From positions 1 to 40,800 of the forward strand of contig NZ_WKKH01000039.1 in NCBI RefSeq assembly GCF_009674725.1: 40,800 nucleotides of DNA, read 5' to 3'. Made by a program: the position numbers and the translations under genes. The stretch comes from Pedobacter petrophilus. Lineage in GTDB: Bacteria; Bacteroidota; Bacteroidia; Sphingobacteriales; Sphingobacteriaceae. Positions 16,748 to 25,590 of this stretch are shown piece after piece. The first letter of the stretch is position 1; every line of letters starts with the position of its first letter. The notes below the pieces were generated by a model. It saw only the letters and a list, made by a program, of their open reading frames with translations. It ran no database searches and was not told the origin of the DNA.

Positions 16748-17593
16748 TTATTCTGCGTCGTCATCAGTTAATAACCGGATAGAATCATCAGAAAGTACAA
16801 TTAGCCGTTCTTTGTAAAGGGAACCAATGGTTTTCTTAAATGCACTTTTGCTGATTTGAAAACGATGGTATATTTCATCTGGAGTACTTTTGTCGCCAAG
16901 TTCGATTACGCCACCACTTTTTTTCAAGGCAGCTAAAATCATCTCTTTAGAATCTAAAATGTGGCCATAGCCGCTAGGTTGTAACGTTAGGTCTATTTTG
17001 CCTTCAACACGGATCTTTTTAATCCAGCCTTTGCGCTGTTCCCCAACCTGAATATTATCAAAAACCTCATTATGGTAAAGCAAACCAATATAGGTATTGT
17101 TGATGATGGCATTAAAACCCAGATCAGTTTCTTCAGTAATCAATAAACTCACTTCATCGCCTTCTTCGAACTCAAAATTCTCTTCTTCAACAAAGTCGTA
17201 GAGTTTCGATGAGGCCAATAAGCGATCGCTGTTTTCATCCAAATACAAATAAACTACATATTTATAACCTTTTTGCATAGGTCTCTTTTGCTCTTTCGAA
17301 GGTACATAAACGTCTTTATCGATTCCTAAATCCATAAAAATGCCATCATCGCCATCAGATACTACTTTCAGGAAAGCAAAATCGCCTACCTCTGCATAAG
17401 CTTTTTGAGTGGTTCCGGTAAGGCGGCCATCTTTTTGGATGTAAACAAAAACGCTTACGTTATCGCCTATTTCCAATCCGTTAGGCACATATTGGTAAGG
17501 TAAGATTACTAACTTCTCACCATCAGTTAAGTTTAAGCCTGCCTCTGTTTTGCTTAAAACTCTTAATTCGTTGTATTTTCCTATTTCAATCAT
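16748..17593 (-). CDS. cvfB: CvfB-like S1 RNA-binding protein
   Basis: This 281-residue protein has the CvfB/YitL layout: an N-terminal S1-like OB domain (MIEIGKYNELRVLSKTEAGLNL), two further OB domains (GDFAFLKVVSDGDDGIFMDLGIDKDVYVP; EEGDEVSLLITEETDLGFNAIIN) and a C-terminal winged helix (DEIYHRFQISKSAFKKTIGSLYKERLIVLSDDSIRLL). CvfB proteins bind RNA and affect virulence genes in Staphylococcus; the role in Bacteroidota is unknown. The symbol is by family. A two-box promoter precedes it. Confidence 0.9.
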   Translation of the reverse strand: MIEIGKYNELRVLSKTEAGLNLTDGEKLVILPYQYVPNGLEIGDNVSVFVYIQKDGRLTGTTQKAYAEVGDFAFLKVVSDGDDGIFMDLGIDKDVYVPSKEQKRPMQKGYKYVVYLYLDENSDRLLASSKLYDFVEEENFEFEEGDEVSLLITEETDLGFNAIINNTYIGLLYHNEVFDNIQVGEQRKGWIKKIRVEGKIDLTLQPSGYGHILDSKEMILAALKKSGGVIELGDKSTPDEIYHRFQISKSAFKKTIGSLYKERLIVLSDDSIRLLTDDDAE

Positions 17594-17628
17594 AGTATGG
17601 GTTAACCATTTTCTTCAATGGTTCTGTG

Positions 17629-17656
17629 CAAAGGTAGCAATCTTTGCAGGCAACAA
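17629..17656 (-). promoter_or_regulatory. cvfB promoter
   Basis: On the minus strand TACCTTTG (17636 to 17629) matches TAnnTTTG, with a TTG at 17656-17654 as a -33 box after a 17-base spacer. The predicted leader is about 30 bases. Confidence 0.6.
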
Positions 17657-17708
17657 TCGATTTAAATTTTTTATCTAATTTAGCCGCTTATCTAAAAATG
17701 TCCCAAAT

Positions 17709-18311
17709 ATGAACAAGCAGATTCCAAATTTCTTTTTAAGCGACGAGTATTTTATTGATGAAAAGGTAAACTTCCTGAAGTTTGCCAATGAGTATAAGGT
17801 TTACAATGACAAGGGCACTCAAATCGGAATTATTAAACAGCGGATCAGCGGCTGGCAAAAAGCATTAACCTTGTTGGTTGATAAGCGCATGATGCCTTTT
17901 AAACTGGAAATTACTGACATTAATGACCAACTGCAGGCAACCATCAGCAGAGGCTGGACATTTTGGATGTCGAAAATTATCGTTACAGATCCATCAGGAG
18001 TAGAGGTAGGAATTATCAGGCAAAAGTTTAAATTATTTAAACCAACTTTCACTATTTCTGTGCCAGCTACCGGCGAGGAGATTGCAAAAATAACCGGCGA
18101 TTGGAAAGCCTGGAATTTCAATATCACCAATAATGCAGGTGCCGAAGTGGGTAGAATCAGCAAAAAATGGGCAGGGGCTTTGAAAGAAGTATTTACCACT
18201 GCCGATAAATACAACGTTTCTATAGATCCAAGCTACGCGGAAAGCAATCATAAAGTTGCCATAGTAGCAACAGCAATCACCATAGATATGGTATTAAAAG
18301 AGAGTAAATAA
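17709..18311 (+). CDS. phospholipid scramblase / LURP-one-related protein
   Basis: This 200-residue protein has the alternation of short beta strands and the central hydrophobic helix near the C-terminus (HKVAIVATAITIDMVLKES) typical of the LURP-one/scramblase (Tubby C-like) fold. Repeated motifs such as GTQIGIIKQRISGWQKALTLLVDKRM and GVEVGIIRQKFKLF are diagnostic of this group. Bacterial members are of unknown function. It starts 115 bases from the divergent cvfB gene, with only a one-mismatch promoter box (TAATTTAG) near 17679. Confidence 0.85.
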   Translation: MNKQIPNFFLSDEYFIDEKVNFLKFANEYKVYNDKGTQIGIIKQRISGWQKALTLLVDKRMMPFKLEITDINDQLQATISRGWTFWMSKIIVTDPSGVEVGIIRQKFKLFKPTFTISVPATGEEIAKITGDWKAWNFNITNNAGAEVGRISKKWAGALKEVFTTADKYNVSIDPSYAESNHKVAIVATAITIDMVLKESK

Positions 18312-18431
18312 ATTGATTATACAGGTGGTGAATGGCTAATCTGCAGCGCAAGATTTTTTCTACGGCTTAACTTAACCATTCACTCCTCTAATTTTAATAA
18401 TATTCTTACAGACGATGTCAAATAATTGGGT

Positions 18432-18439
18432 TAAATTTG
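18432..18439 (+). promoter_or_regulatory. promoter -7 box of the ABC exporter operon
   Basis: TAAATTTG matches TAnnTTTG exactly, 25 bases before the ATG of the first exporter gene. The -33 box is poor (attctta near 18402). The predicted leader is about 20 bases. Confidence 0.5.
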
Positions 18440-18464
18440 ATGTCTCACCATTTCAATTCACCTT

Positions 18465-20201
18465 ATGGCAAAACCCAAAGAGGCTAAAAAACCGAGTGTT
18501 TTTAGTTTACTTGCATCATATAAAGGCTTAATTTTTCTGTTGATATTATTTGCGCTGCTCAGCAACGGGATTAACTTATTATTGCCTAAAATAATTGCTG
18601 ACGGGATCGACTCGTATACCAATAAAACGTTCGATCTGCAGTCGGTTTTATTTCAGTTTGCCTTAGCAATAATATTGGTTTTTATTTTTACCTATCTGCA
18701 AAGTATTGTTCAAACCTACGCTTCTGAACGTGTTGCCCGAGATTTAAGAACAAAACTTTCCAGTCAGATTTCCCGCCAGAGCCATGCTTATATTATCGAA
18801 GCAAATCCATCAAAGCTGCTGACCAACTTAACTGCTGATGCAGATTCCATCAAAATGTTTGTGTCGCAGGCAATTGTTTCGCTGGCATCGTCGCTTTTTC
18901 TAATCGTTGGCGCAAGTATTTTACTGTTAATGATTAACTGGAAACTGGCCTTATGCATCATTGCGATTGTACCCATTATTGGCACTGCGTTCTTTATGGT
19001 TCTTAAAAAAGTAAAGGTGCTTTTTATCAAGAGCAGGGAAGTAATTGATTGGTTAAATAAGGTAATCAGCGAAAGTATTTTAGGTTCCGCGTTAATTCGG
19101 GTGATCAATTCCCAACAGCTGGAGTATCAAAAGTTTTTAGATGCGAATGCCAAAGCAAGGGATTTAGGCTTATCCATTTTGCGTTTATTTGCCGGCTTAA
19201 TTCCCATTATCATATTCGTTTCTAACCTGGCGGGATTAACCATTCTGGTGCTCGGCGGACACTTCGTGATTTCAGATCAGATGACACTGGGAGAGTTTGC
19301 AGCATTTAACAGCTACCTGGCGCTGATCATTTTTCCTATCCTGGTAATTGGGTTTATGAGCAATGTTATTGCCCAGGCATCTGCATCTTACCAGAGAATT
19401 GAAAGTGTGCTAAACGCACCAGAGGTGAAGCACCCGGGAACCATCACCGATACTTTGATTGGAGATGTAGACGCAAAAAATATCTCGTTAACTATTGGTC
19501 AGAAGCCAATTTTAAAAGATATTTCATTCTCTGTAAAAGCAGGTTCAAGAACAGCCATTATCGGCCCCACTGCTGCAGGGAAAACACAATTACTTTACAT
19601 CTTAACCGGATTAATCGGGCCAGACACGGGTGAGATTCTCTTTGATCATAAAGAAATTAAGAAATATAACCAGGAAAGTTTTCACCAGCAAGTCGGCTTT
19701 GTTTTTCAGGATAGCATCATCTTTAATATGAGCATCCGTGAAAATATTGCGTTCAGCGATACGGTAACCGATGAATCGCTTGAAAAGGCTATACAGACCG
19801 CCGAGTTAAAGGATTTTGTTGAGGCCTTGCCGGATAAATTAAATACTATTGTATCTGAACGCGGAAACAGCCTTTCAGGGGGTCAAAAACAACGTATTAT
19901 GCTGGCGAGGGCATTGGCCGTAAATCCGAAAATTTTATTATTGGATGATTTTACTGCAAGAGTAGACACAAACACTGAAAAGCGGATTGTTGCAAATATT
20001 CAGCAAAACTATCCGGGTTTAACTTTAATATCTGTTACTCAGAAAATAGCATCCGTAGAAAATTACGACAAAGTTATTTTGATGATGCAGGGCGAAGTCA
20101 TCGCCTCCGGTACTCATCAGGAATTGATTCAGAGCAGTCCTGAATATGTTCAAATTTATAACTCACAACAGAGCACAAGCAATTATGAATTACAATCTTA
20201 A
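18465..20201 (+). CDS. ABC exporter, half-transporter with degenerate ATP site
   Basis: This 578-residue protein fuses a six-helix transmembrane domain (residues about 20-300) with an ATP-binding domain. Walker A is GPTAAGKT (about 367), the signature LSGGQKQR (about 470) is intact, but the Walker B catalytic glutamate is Asp (LLLLDDFTA, about 493) and the switch histidine is Gln (VTQK, about 523). This makes its own ATP site non-catalytic, as in one partner of heterodimeric exporters such as TM287/288 or BmrC/D. It overlaps the next gene by 17 bases. The substrate cannot be told from the sequence; drugs, lipids and peptides are all known for such exporters. Confidence 0.94.
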   Translation: MAKPKEAKKPSVFSLLASYKGLIFLLILFALLSNGINLLLPKIIADGIDSYTNKTFDLQSVLFQFALAIILVFIFTYLQSIVQTYASERVARDLRTKLSSQISRQSHAYIIEANPSKLLTNLTADADSIKMFVSQAIVSLASSLFLIVGASILLLMINWKLALCIIAIVPIIGTAFFMVLKKVKVLFIKSREVIDWLNKVISESILGSALIRVINSQQLEYQKFLDANAKARDLGLSILRLFAGLIPIIIFVSNLAGLTILVLGGHFVISDQMTLGEFAAFNSYLALIIFPILVIGFMSNVIAQASASYQRIESVLNAPEVKHPGTITDTLIGDVDAKNISLTIGQKPILKDISFSVKAGSRTAIIGPTAAGKTQLLYILTGLIGPDTGEILFDHKEIKKYNQESFHQQVGFVFQDSIIFNMSIRENIAFSDTVTDESLEKAIQTAELKDFVEALPDKLNTIVSERGNSLSGGQKQRIMLARALAVNPKILLLDDFTARVDTNTEKRIVANIQQNYPGLTLISVTQKIASVENYDKVILMMQGEVIASGTHQELIQSSPEYVQIYNSQQSTSNYELQS

Positions 20202-21945
20202 CCAGCTTACCGAAGGGCAGGAAAAGCAATCTACCTATCAGGCGCTAAAGAGATTGCTTAAATTCATTTCTTCCGAACGAAAAAATCTGATCTTTGCGCT
20301 GATTACTATCTTAATAAATGCAGGTTTATTGTTGCTGGGGCCGCTTTTGGTTGGTCATACCATCGATAAATATATCAGAACCAAACAATTTCATGGCGTG
20401 CTGGTATTCGGAGGAATATTATTGTTGATGTATATGTTTGCCATGATTACGGGATACATCCAAACCAAATTAATGGGAGGCGTTGGTCAGCGCATGTTGT
20501 ATACCTTAAGAAATGCAATTTTCAATAAGCTTCAGGAATTACCAGTTTCCTTTTTTAACCAAAATAAGGCCGGAGATCTGATTTCCAGGGTAAATAATGA
20601 TACTGATAAACTCAATCAATTTTTCTCTCAGTCACTGATGCAATTTGTAAGTAGTATCATCACGATGATTGGCGCCGGGGTTTTTCTCTTGTCTATCAAT
20701 TTTGAACTAGGTGCTGCGGCACTTTCTCCTGCAGTTGTCATTGTAATTTTTACTATGGTCTTATCGCCATGGGTGAAAAGTAAAAATGCAAAAAATCTAA
20801 AAAGTGTTGGCGGCATGAGTGCTGAAATTCAGGAAAGTCTGAATAATTTTAAAGTGATTATCGCCTTCAACCGTCGGGATTATTTTAGAAAACGTTTCGA
20901 TGAGGCAAATCAGGAGAATTATAAAACTGCGATCGGTGCTGGTTTAGCCAATAACATTTTTGTTCCGGTTTATGGTTTGCTTTCCAGTGCGGCACAGTTA
21001 ATCGTCTTGCTTTTCGGAATTTATTTAATTTCCATTGGAAACTTTACGTTAGGTTTATTGGTGAGTTACATTTCTTACTGTACCAACTTTTATAATCCAT
21101 TAAGGCAATTGGCTGCCCTTTGGACCAGTTTTCAGGTTGCAATGGCCAGCTGGGACAGAATTTCACAAATCTTATTACTGGAAACTGATCTGGCGCAGGT
21201 AGAAGATGATCCGGAAATCACTTCTGATGCTTTGCTGGAATTTAGAAATGTTCATTTTTCTTATGATGACTCAAAAGAAATTCTCCATAACATCAATTTG
21301 AAGTTTGAAAAGGGAAAAACGTACGCCTTAATCGGGCCAACGGGCGGTGGTAAAACAACAACCGCATCATTAATTTCCCGCTTGTACGATGCAACAAAAG
21401 GTACTGTTTTGCTAAACGGAAAAGATATCCGTTCATTTAGTGCAGAAGAACGCACCCGGAAGATAGGATTTATTCTTCAGGAGCCATTTCTTTTTACCGG
21501 GACCGTGAAAGATAATATTTTATACGGAAATAGCCAATACAGGAATGTGAGCGATGATGAGTTAACGAAGATTATAGAAGATGCAAATTTAAACGCCTTA
21601 CTGGCCATTTTTGATGAAGGTCTGAATACTCAAATTACATCAGGTTCTGATAGCATCAGTTTAGGTCAGAAACAGCTCATTGCATTTATGCGGGCGGTAT
21701 TAAGAAATCCGGAGTTACTGATATTGGATGAGGCTACTGCAAATATTGATACCATTACAGAACAGTTACTTAGCAGCATTTTGAATAAATTATCAAAAGA
21801 AACCACACTTGTAATTATCGCACACCGCTTAAATACAATCGAAAATGCTGATGAAATTTATTTTGTGAACGAAGGAGAGGTGCAGCAGGCAGGAACACTT
21901 AGCGATGCACTGAATATGCTGTCAAAAGGGAAAAGAGTAAGTTAA
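20185..21945 (+). CDS. ABC exporter, half-transporter with consensus ATP site
   Basis: This 586-residue protein is the partner of the preceding half-transporter. The transmembrane domain covers about 40-320. Walker A is GPTGGGKTT (about 382), Walker B with glutamate is LLILDEATA (about 513) and the switch histidine is IIAHRL (about 545), but the signature is degenerate (ISLGQKQ, about 491). The catalytic site therefore pairs its Walker motifs with the intact LSGGQ of the partner. I chose the ATG at 20185 (MNYNLNQLTEGQEK), which overlaps the partner's stop by 17 bases. An earlier frame opens at 20146 but would overlap the partner by 56 bases. Confidence 0.94.
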   Translation: MNYNLNQLTEGQEKQSTYQALKRLLKFISSERKNLIFALITILINAGLLLLGPLLVGHTIDKYIRTKQFHGVLVFGGILLLMYMFAMITGYIQTKLMGGVGQRMLYTLRNAIFNKLQELPVSFFNQNKAGDLISRVNNDTDKLNQFFSQSLMQFVSSIITMIGAGVFLLSINFELGAAALSPAVVIVIFTMVLSPWVKSKNAKNLKSVGGMSAEIQESLNNFKVIIAFNRRDYFRKRFDEANQENYKTAIGAGLANNIFVPVYGLLSSAAQLIVLLFGIYLISIGNFTLGLLVSYISYCTNFYNPLRQLAALWTSFQVAMASWDRISQILLLETDLAQVEDDPEITSDALLEFRNVHFSYDDSKEILHNINLKFEKGKTYALIGPTGGGKTTTASLISRLYDATKGTVLLNGKDIRSFSAEERTRKIGFILQEPFLFTGTVKDNILYGNSQYRNVSDDELTKIIEDANLNALLAIFDEGLNTQITSGSDSISLGQKQLIAFMRAVLRNPELLILDEATANIDTITEQLLSSILNKLSKETTLVIIAHRLNTIENADEIYFVNEGEVQQAGTLSDALNMLSKGKRVS

Positions 21946-21976
21946 GCAGTCATCTTTTTAATCCCTGTCTTAATTA

Positions 21977-22009
21977 CCTGAATGGTTAGTAAGCTACCAA
22001 CCATTCAGG
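21977..22009. terminator. bidirectional hairpin between convergent genes
   Basis: The arms cctgaatggtt (21977-21987) and aaccattcagg (21999-22009) are perfect complements around 11 bases. It lies between the stops of the exporter and sppA. The T runs are weak on both sides, so the assignment is moderate. Confidence 0.5.
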
Positions 22010-22018
22010 GTAAAGTAT

Positions 22019-23785
22019 TTATTTGATTACGGCTTCAAAGGGCATTCTGGCCTGTATTCCGGAACTTGCAATTACTTTTTTCATTTGCTGATAAAGCATG
22101 TAATTATCGCCCAGTTCTTGTTTGGTATAATAGGTTTTGATTTTATCAGTACTTTCATCCATAAAAGACTTCAATGGATCAATCACATCCGGATATTCTA
22201 AAACTTGAAAATCTTTAATTTTTGCTTTCCTGGCAGCGGCATTAATGGCGTCGTTAAAACTCCCGATTCTATCTGCTAAGCCAATTTGAACAGCATCGGT
22301 TCCAATCCATACGTGGCCACCGCCAATGCTGTCTATATAAGCTTTGCTTTTCTTTCTGCCATTTGCAACACGGCTCACAAAACCACTGTAAATCCGGTTC
22401 AATTCATTTTGAATGATGAATTTTTCACCGGCAGTCATTGGTCGGTTAGTCGCCATAATATCTGCATACTGACCAGTTTTAACCCCATCAAAAGTAATCC
22501 CTAATTTATTGGTCATCAGGTTTTGAAAATTCGGAATGAGTCCGAAAACACCAATGGAACCTGTAATGGTATTTGGCTGAACGAAAATACTATCTGCTGC
22601 ACAGCCGATGTAATATCCGCCCGATGCGGCAACATCACCAAATGAAGCAATAACTGGTTTTTCTTTTTTGGTAAGGACAATCTCTCTCCAGATTACATCA
22701 GAAGCTAAAGCACTACCTCCGGGAGAATTTACACGAATCACTATTGCTTTGATATCGTCATCTAATCTGGCTTTTCTAATTGCTCTCGATATCCTTTCAG
22801 AGCCGATTTGATTGTCATTTCCCTCGCCACCGCTAATTTCCCCATTGGCATAAATTACCGCGATCTTGTTTTTACTGTCGCCAGAGGTGGTGTTGTTTTT
22901 CGAATAATCGTTGATGTCTACCGAGCGGATGTTTTCACTTTTGGTTCTGCCGGAAATGCCTTTAAGTTCTTCTAAAATCTGATCCTTGTATTTTAATCCA
23001 TCAACCATTTTATAGTTTAAGGCATCCTGAGGCTGCTGAATCCGATATTGATCAGCGATAGTATATAAGCTATCTCTTTTAATGTCTCTGCTTTTGGCAA
23101 TGTCAGTTAAAAAAGTATTGTATAAGCCACCCACATAAGCCGTAACCTGCTTGCGGTTATAATCGCTCATTTTATCAAGAATAAACGGCTCAACAGCACT
23201 TTTGTAATTTCCAACACGAATCACCTGCATCTCCACACCAACTTTTTCTAAAGTACCTTTAAAGAAGGTCAACTCAGAACTAAAGCCCTTAAATTCTAAA
23301 GAACCTTCCGGATTAAGATAAATTTTATCAGCAACAGAGGCCAGGTAATAGGCGCCTTGTGTATAAACTTCGCTGTAGGAAATAATTTTTTTATGCGATT
23401 TTTTGAAATCGATCAATGCATTTCTCACCTCACGCATGGTGGCGTAACCTGCATTCGGACTGGTAACATTTAAATAGATGCATTTGATATTGTCGTCGTT
23501 CTTTGCTCTTTTAATTGCTCTCAAAAGATCATTTAGTCCGATTCCGTTTTTTTCATCACTTCCTACAATCGGAAGATTACCAAAAGGATTTTTGGGTGTC
23601 CGTTCTGTAATTGGCTGATCTAAGTTTAAAAATAGAACTGAATTGCTGGCTACAGAGACTGTTTTGTCATCATCCAGAGAGGAAATCGCACCAACTACGA
23701 TCACAATAACGATGATAAATATAACAACCAATGAAAGGAAGAAACCCAGCATGGAGGCAAATAGATACTTAAAAAAATCTTTCAT
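22019..23785 (-). CDS. sppA: signal peptide peptidase SppA, 67K type
   Basis: SppA degrades cleaved signal peptides in the membrane. The 588-residue length is typical of the long form with two duplicated Clp-like domains. A single membrane anchor covers residues about 5-36. The catalytic dyad is split over the two domains: K195 in GNYKSAVEPF and S388 in DVAASGGYYIG, equivalent to K209/S409 in E. coli as I recall them. The GSIGVFG motif follows the serine. The start lies 38 bases from the divergent folK gene. Confidence 0.95.
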   Translation of the reverse strand: MKDFFKYLFASMLGFFLSLVVIFIIVIVIVVGAISSLDDDKTVSVASNSVLFLNLDQPITERTPKNPFGNLPIVGSDEKNGIGLNDLLRAIKRAKNDDNIKCIYLNVTSPNAGYATMREVRNALIDFKKSHKKIISYSEVYTQGAYYLASVADKIYLNPEGSLEFKGFSSELTFFKGTLEKVGVEMQVIRVGNYKSAVEPFILDKMSDYNRKQVTAYVGGLYNTFLTDIAKSRDIKRDSLYTIADQYRIQQPQDALNYKMVDGLKYKDQILEELKGISGRTKSENIRSVDINDYSKNNTTSGDSKNKIAVIYANGEISGGEGNDNQIGSERISRAIRKARLDDDIKAIVIRVNSPGGSALASDVIWREIVLTKKEKPVIASFGDVAASGGYYIGCAADSIFVQPNTITGSIGVFGLIPNFQNLMTNKLGITFDGVKTGQYADIMATNRPMTAGEKFIIQNELNRIYSGFVSRVANGRKKSKAYIDSIGGGHVWIGTDAVQIGLADRIGSFNDAINAAARKAKIKDFQVLEYPDVIDPLKSFMDESTDKIKTYYTKQELGDNYMLYQQMKKVIASSGIQARMPFEAVIK

Positions 23786-23793
23786 TTAAATGT

Positions 23794-23801
23794 TAGTTTT
23801 G
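23794..23801 (+). promoter_or_regulatory. folK promoter -7 box
   Basis: TAGTTTTG matches TAnnTTTG, with 22 bases before the folK ATG. The -33 region lies within the first codons of sppA and is poor. Confidence 0.5.
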
Positions 23802-23823
23802 TGCTGTAAAGATATAAAAATAC

Positions 23824-24330
23824 ATGATGCTTAATAAGGCTTTAGAGTACACGGCTGTTTATTTGTTACTTGGTGGAAATTTAGGAAACAGAGAAGAAAA
23901 TTTAGAGCAGGCCATTTCACTAATTGGTGCCAATATGGGTAAACTGGAAGCGATTTCTTCCGTTTATGAAACGGCTGCCTGGGGTAAAAATGATCAACCT
24001 TCTTTTTTAAATCAGGCCGTTGCAGTGAAGACAAATTTAACCGCAGTACAGGTATTGGAAAATGCTTTAAATATTGAACAGACGCTTGGCCGGGTACGCA
24101 AGGAAAAATGGGGAGCGCGATTAATTGATATCGATCTTATTTTCTTTGGAAATGAAGTGATTGATATCGAAAATCTGCTTCAGGTTCCGCACCCTCAAAT
24201 GCAGTTTCGCAAGTTTGTAATGGCACCTCTGGCAGAGATTGCTCCCCAAATGATACATCCCGTTTTAGGTAAAACTGTACTCGATATCTATGAAAATATT
24301 ACAGATGAACTGACCGTTCGCAAGTTGTAA
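23824..24330 (+). CDS. folK: 2-amino-4-hydroxy-6-hydroxymethyldihydropteridine pyrophosphokinase
   Basis: FolK transfers pyrophosphate from ATP to the pterin in folate synthesis. The 168-residue product has the family motifs LLGGNLGNREENL (residues about 15-27), ETAAWGKNDQPSFLNQAV and the metal-binding ARLIDIDLIFFGNEVID. The PHPQMQFRKFVMAPLAEIAP segment is standard. The start MMLNK has two adjacent ATG codons, so the exact start could shift by one codon. An Hpt gene follows after 17 bases. Confidence 0.95.
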   Translation: MMLNKALEYTAVYLLLGGNLGNREENLEQAISLIGANMGKLEAISSVYETAAWGKNDQPSFLNQAVAVKTNLTAVQVLENALNIEQTLGRVRKEKWGARLIDIDLIFFGNEVIDIENLLQVPHPQMQFRKFVMAPLAEIAPQMIHPVLGKTVLDIYENITDELTVRKL

Positions 24331-24335
24331 ATAAC

Positions 24336-24343
24336 TAGCTTTG
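24336..24343 (+). promoter_or_regulatory. Hpt gene -7 box, leaderless position
   Basis: TAGCTTTG matches TAnnTTTG, beginning 5 bases after the folK stop and ending four bases (ttat) before the Hpt ATG. It suggests a second, leaderless transcript for a gene that could also be read from folK. No clear -33 box is visible. Confidence 0.5.
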
Positions 24344-24347
24344 TTAT

Positions 24348-24719
24348 ATGCAAGGTATAAATGATAATCGTCCCTTAGATTTATCATATCTCATCGGAAT
24401 GGTTGGTCATAATCCAGATTTTATGATCGAGATTTTCGACACCTTTATCGAACACACTCCTGTTTATTTAGCAGAACTCGAAGCAGCTTTGGCCCTCGGA
24501 AACTGGAAAGAGGTTAGCAATTGTGCACACAAAATGAAACCCACTTTCAGTTATATTGGCCGGAATGATGTGACGGATTTAATGCAGGCCATTGAGTATA
24601 ATGCCCGAAACGAAGTAGTTGAGCAGGTTAAATCTGATATAGAACGCTTAAAGGTCGTATCGCAACAGGTTTATGCGCAGCTTGAATTGGAAAAAGAAAA
24701 TATCAGATCACGATCTTAA
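24348..24719 (+). CDS. Hpt (histidine phosphotransfer) domain protein
   Basis: This 123-residue protein is a stand-alone Hpt domain. The phospho-accepting histidine is H61 in NCAHKMKPTFSYIG, which matches the AHxLKG-like motif, although K-P-T replaces the usual K-G-x. The protein is four or five helices long and has no partner receiver or kinase adjacent. It would relay phosphate in a phosphorelay, but its partners cannot be told from here. Confidence 0.9.
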   Translation: MQGINDNRPLDLSYLIGMVGHNPDFMIEIFDTFIEHTPVYLAELEAALALGNWKEVSNCAHKMKPTFSYIGRNDVTDLMQAIEYNARNEVVEQVKSDIERLKVVSQQVYAQLELEKENIRSRS

Positions 24720-24814
24720 TATCTGGTTATTGATGAGGTGATTTTTTAACTTTCCGGATCAGAAGATTTGATTAACGCCAAGAAGATAAACATTTTAAGC
24801 CCGATACCCGCCCT

Positions 24815-25516
24815 TTAATTCAAATCTGATGATGAATCGCTGGTTATTCCCCTAAAGTGTATAAAAGACATTGCAATATATAATACCAGCACAAAAGGAA
24901 TGGCTGCAAATTGTAAAACAGCTATTAATGCCGCAGATAAAATAAGGAAGATAAATTTAATTTTATTTTTCGCCCAGCTGAAATTACTAAACTTTAGTGA
25001 GAATATTTTGATTTCACTAATCAGTAAAAAACTGGTGATTGCGGTAATGGCCAATAAGAGTATCGTAGAGCCGATTACGTTAGGATAATCAACTGCAATG
25101 TAGGGTAAAGAGCAGATAAACAACGTGTTCATCGGGGTGTTTAAGCCGATAAAATCTTCTGACTGGCGTTCGTCGTTATTGAATTTTGCCAAACGCAGTG
25201 CTGAAAAAATGGTGATAATGAAGCCCAGATAGGGAAGGTATTCAGAAGCGTAATCGCTTGCTTTCAGCAAATGAAACATGATCACGCCAGGTAAAAAACC
25301 GAAGCTTACCATATCGGCCAAAGAATCTAAATCTTTGCCAATGGCAGATTTTACATTTAATAAACGCGCTATCATTCCATCAAAAAAATCGAAAATTCCG
25401 GAGAGGATCACGAAGTAAGCGGCAATTTGTAAATCACCTTTAAATGCAAAAACGATTCCGACGCAACCAGATAGCAGATTTGCACAGGTAATCGCATTAG
25501 GTATATGCCTTTTCAT
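24815..25516 (-). CDS. pssA: CDP-diacylglycerol-serine O-phosphatidyltransferase
   Basis: PssA makes phosphatidylserine, the precursor of phosphatidylethanolamine. The 233-residue membrane protein starts MKRHIPNAITCANLLSGCVGIVFAF, typical of type II PssA. The CDP-alcohol phosphatidyltransferase motif DGx2ARx8Gx3Dx3D is complete: DGMIARLLNVKSAIGKDLDSLAD. About six further membrane segments follow. It lies downstream of rho, separated by 74 bases that contain a 17-bp inverted repeat. Confidence 0.95.
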   Translation of the reverse strand: MKRHIPNAITCANLLSGCVGIVFAFKGDLQIAAYFVILSGIFDFFDGMIARLLNVKSAIGKDLDSLADMVSFGFLPGVIMFHLLKASDYASEYLPYLGFIITIFSALRLAKFNNDERQSEDFIGLNTPMNTLFICSLPYIAVDYPNVIGSTILLLAITAITSFLLISEIKIFSLKFSNFSWAKNKIKFIFLILSAALIAVLQFAAIPFVLVLYIAMSFIHFRGITSDSSSDLN

Positions 25517-25536
25517 TAAGTTTTAAGTTACACGTT

Positions 25537-25584
25537 ATAAGTTTTAAGTGGTATGTTACTTAAAACTTACCACTTAAAACTTAT
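25537..25584. repeat. 17-bp perfect inverted repeat between rho and pssA
   Basis: The arms ataagttttaagtggta (25537-25553) and taccacttaaaacttat (25568-25584) are perfect complements around 14 bases. Further copies of ttaagttttaagt adjoin it. It starts seven bases beyond the rho stop on the minus strand and could act as a 3' end or an intercistronic stem. Confidence 0.7.
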
Positions 25585-25590
25585 CACTTA

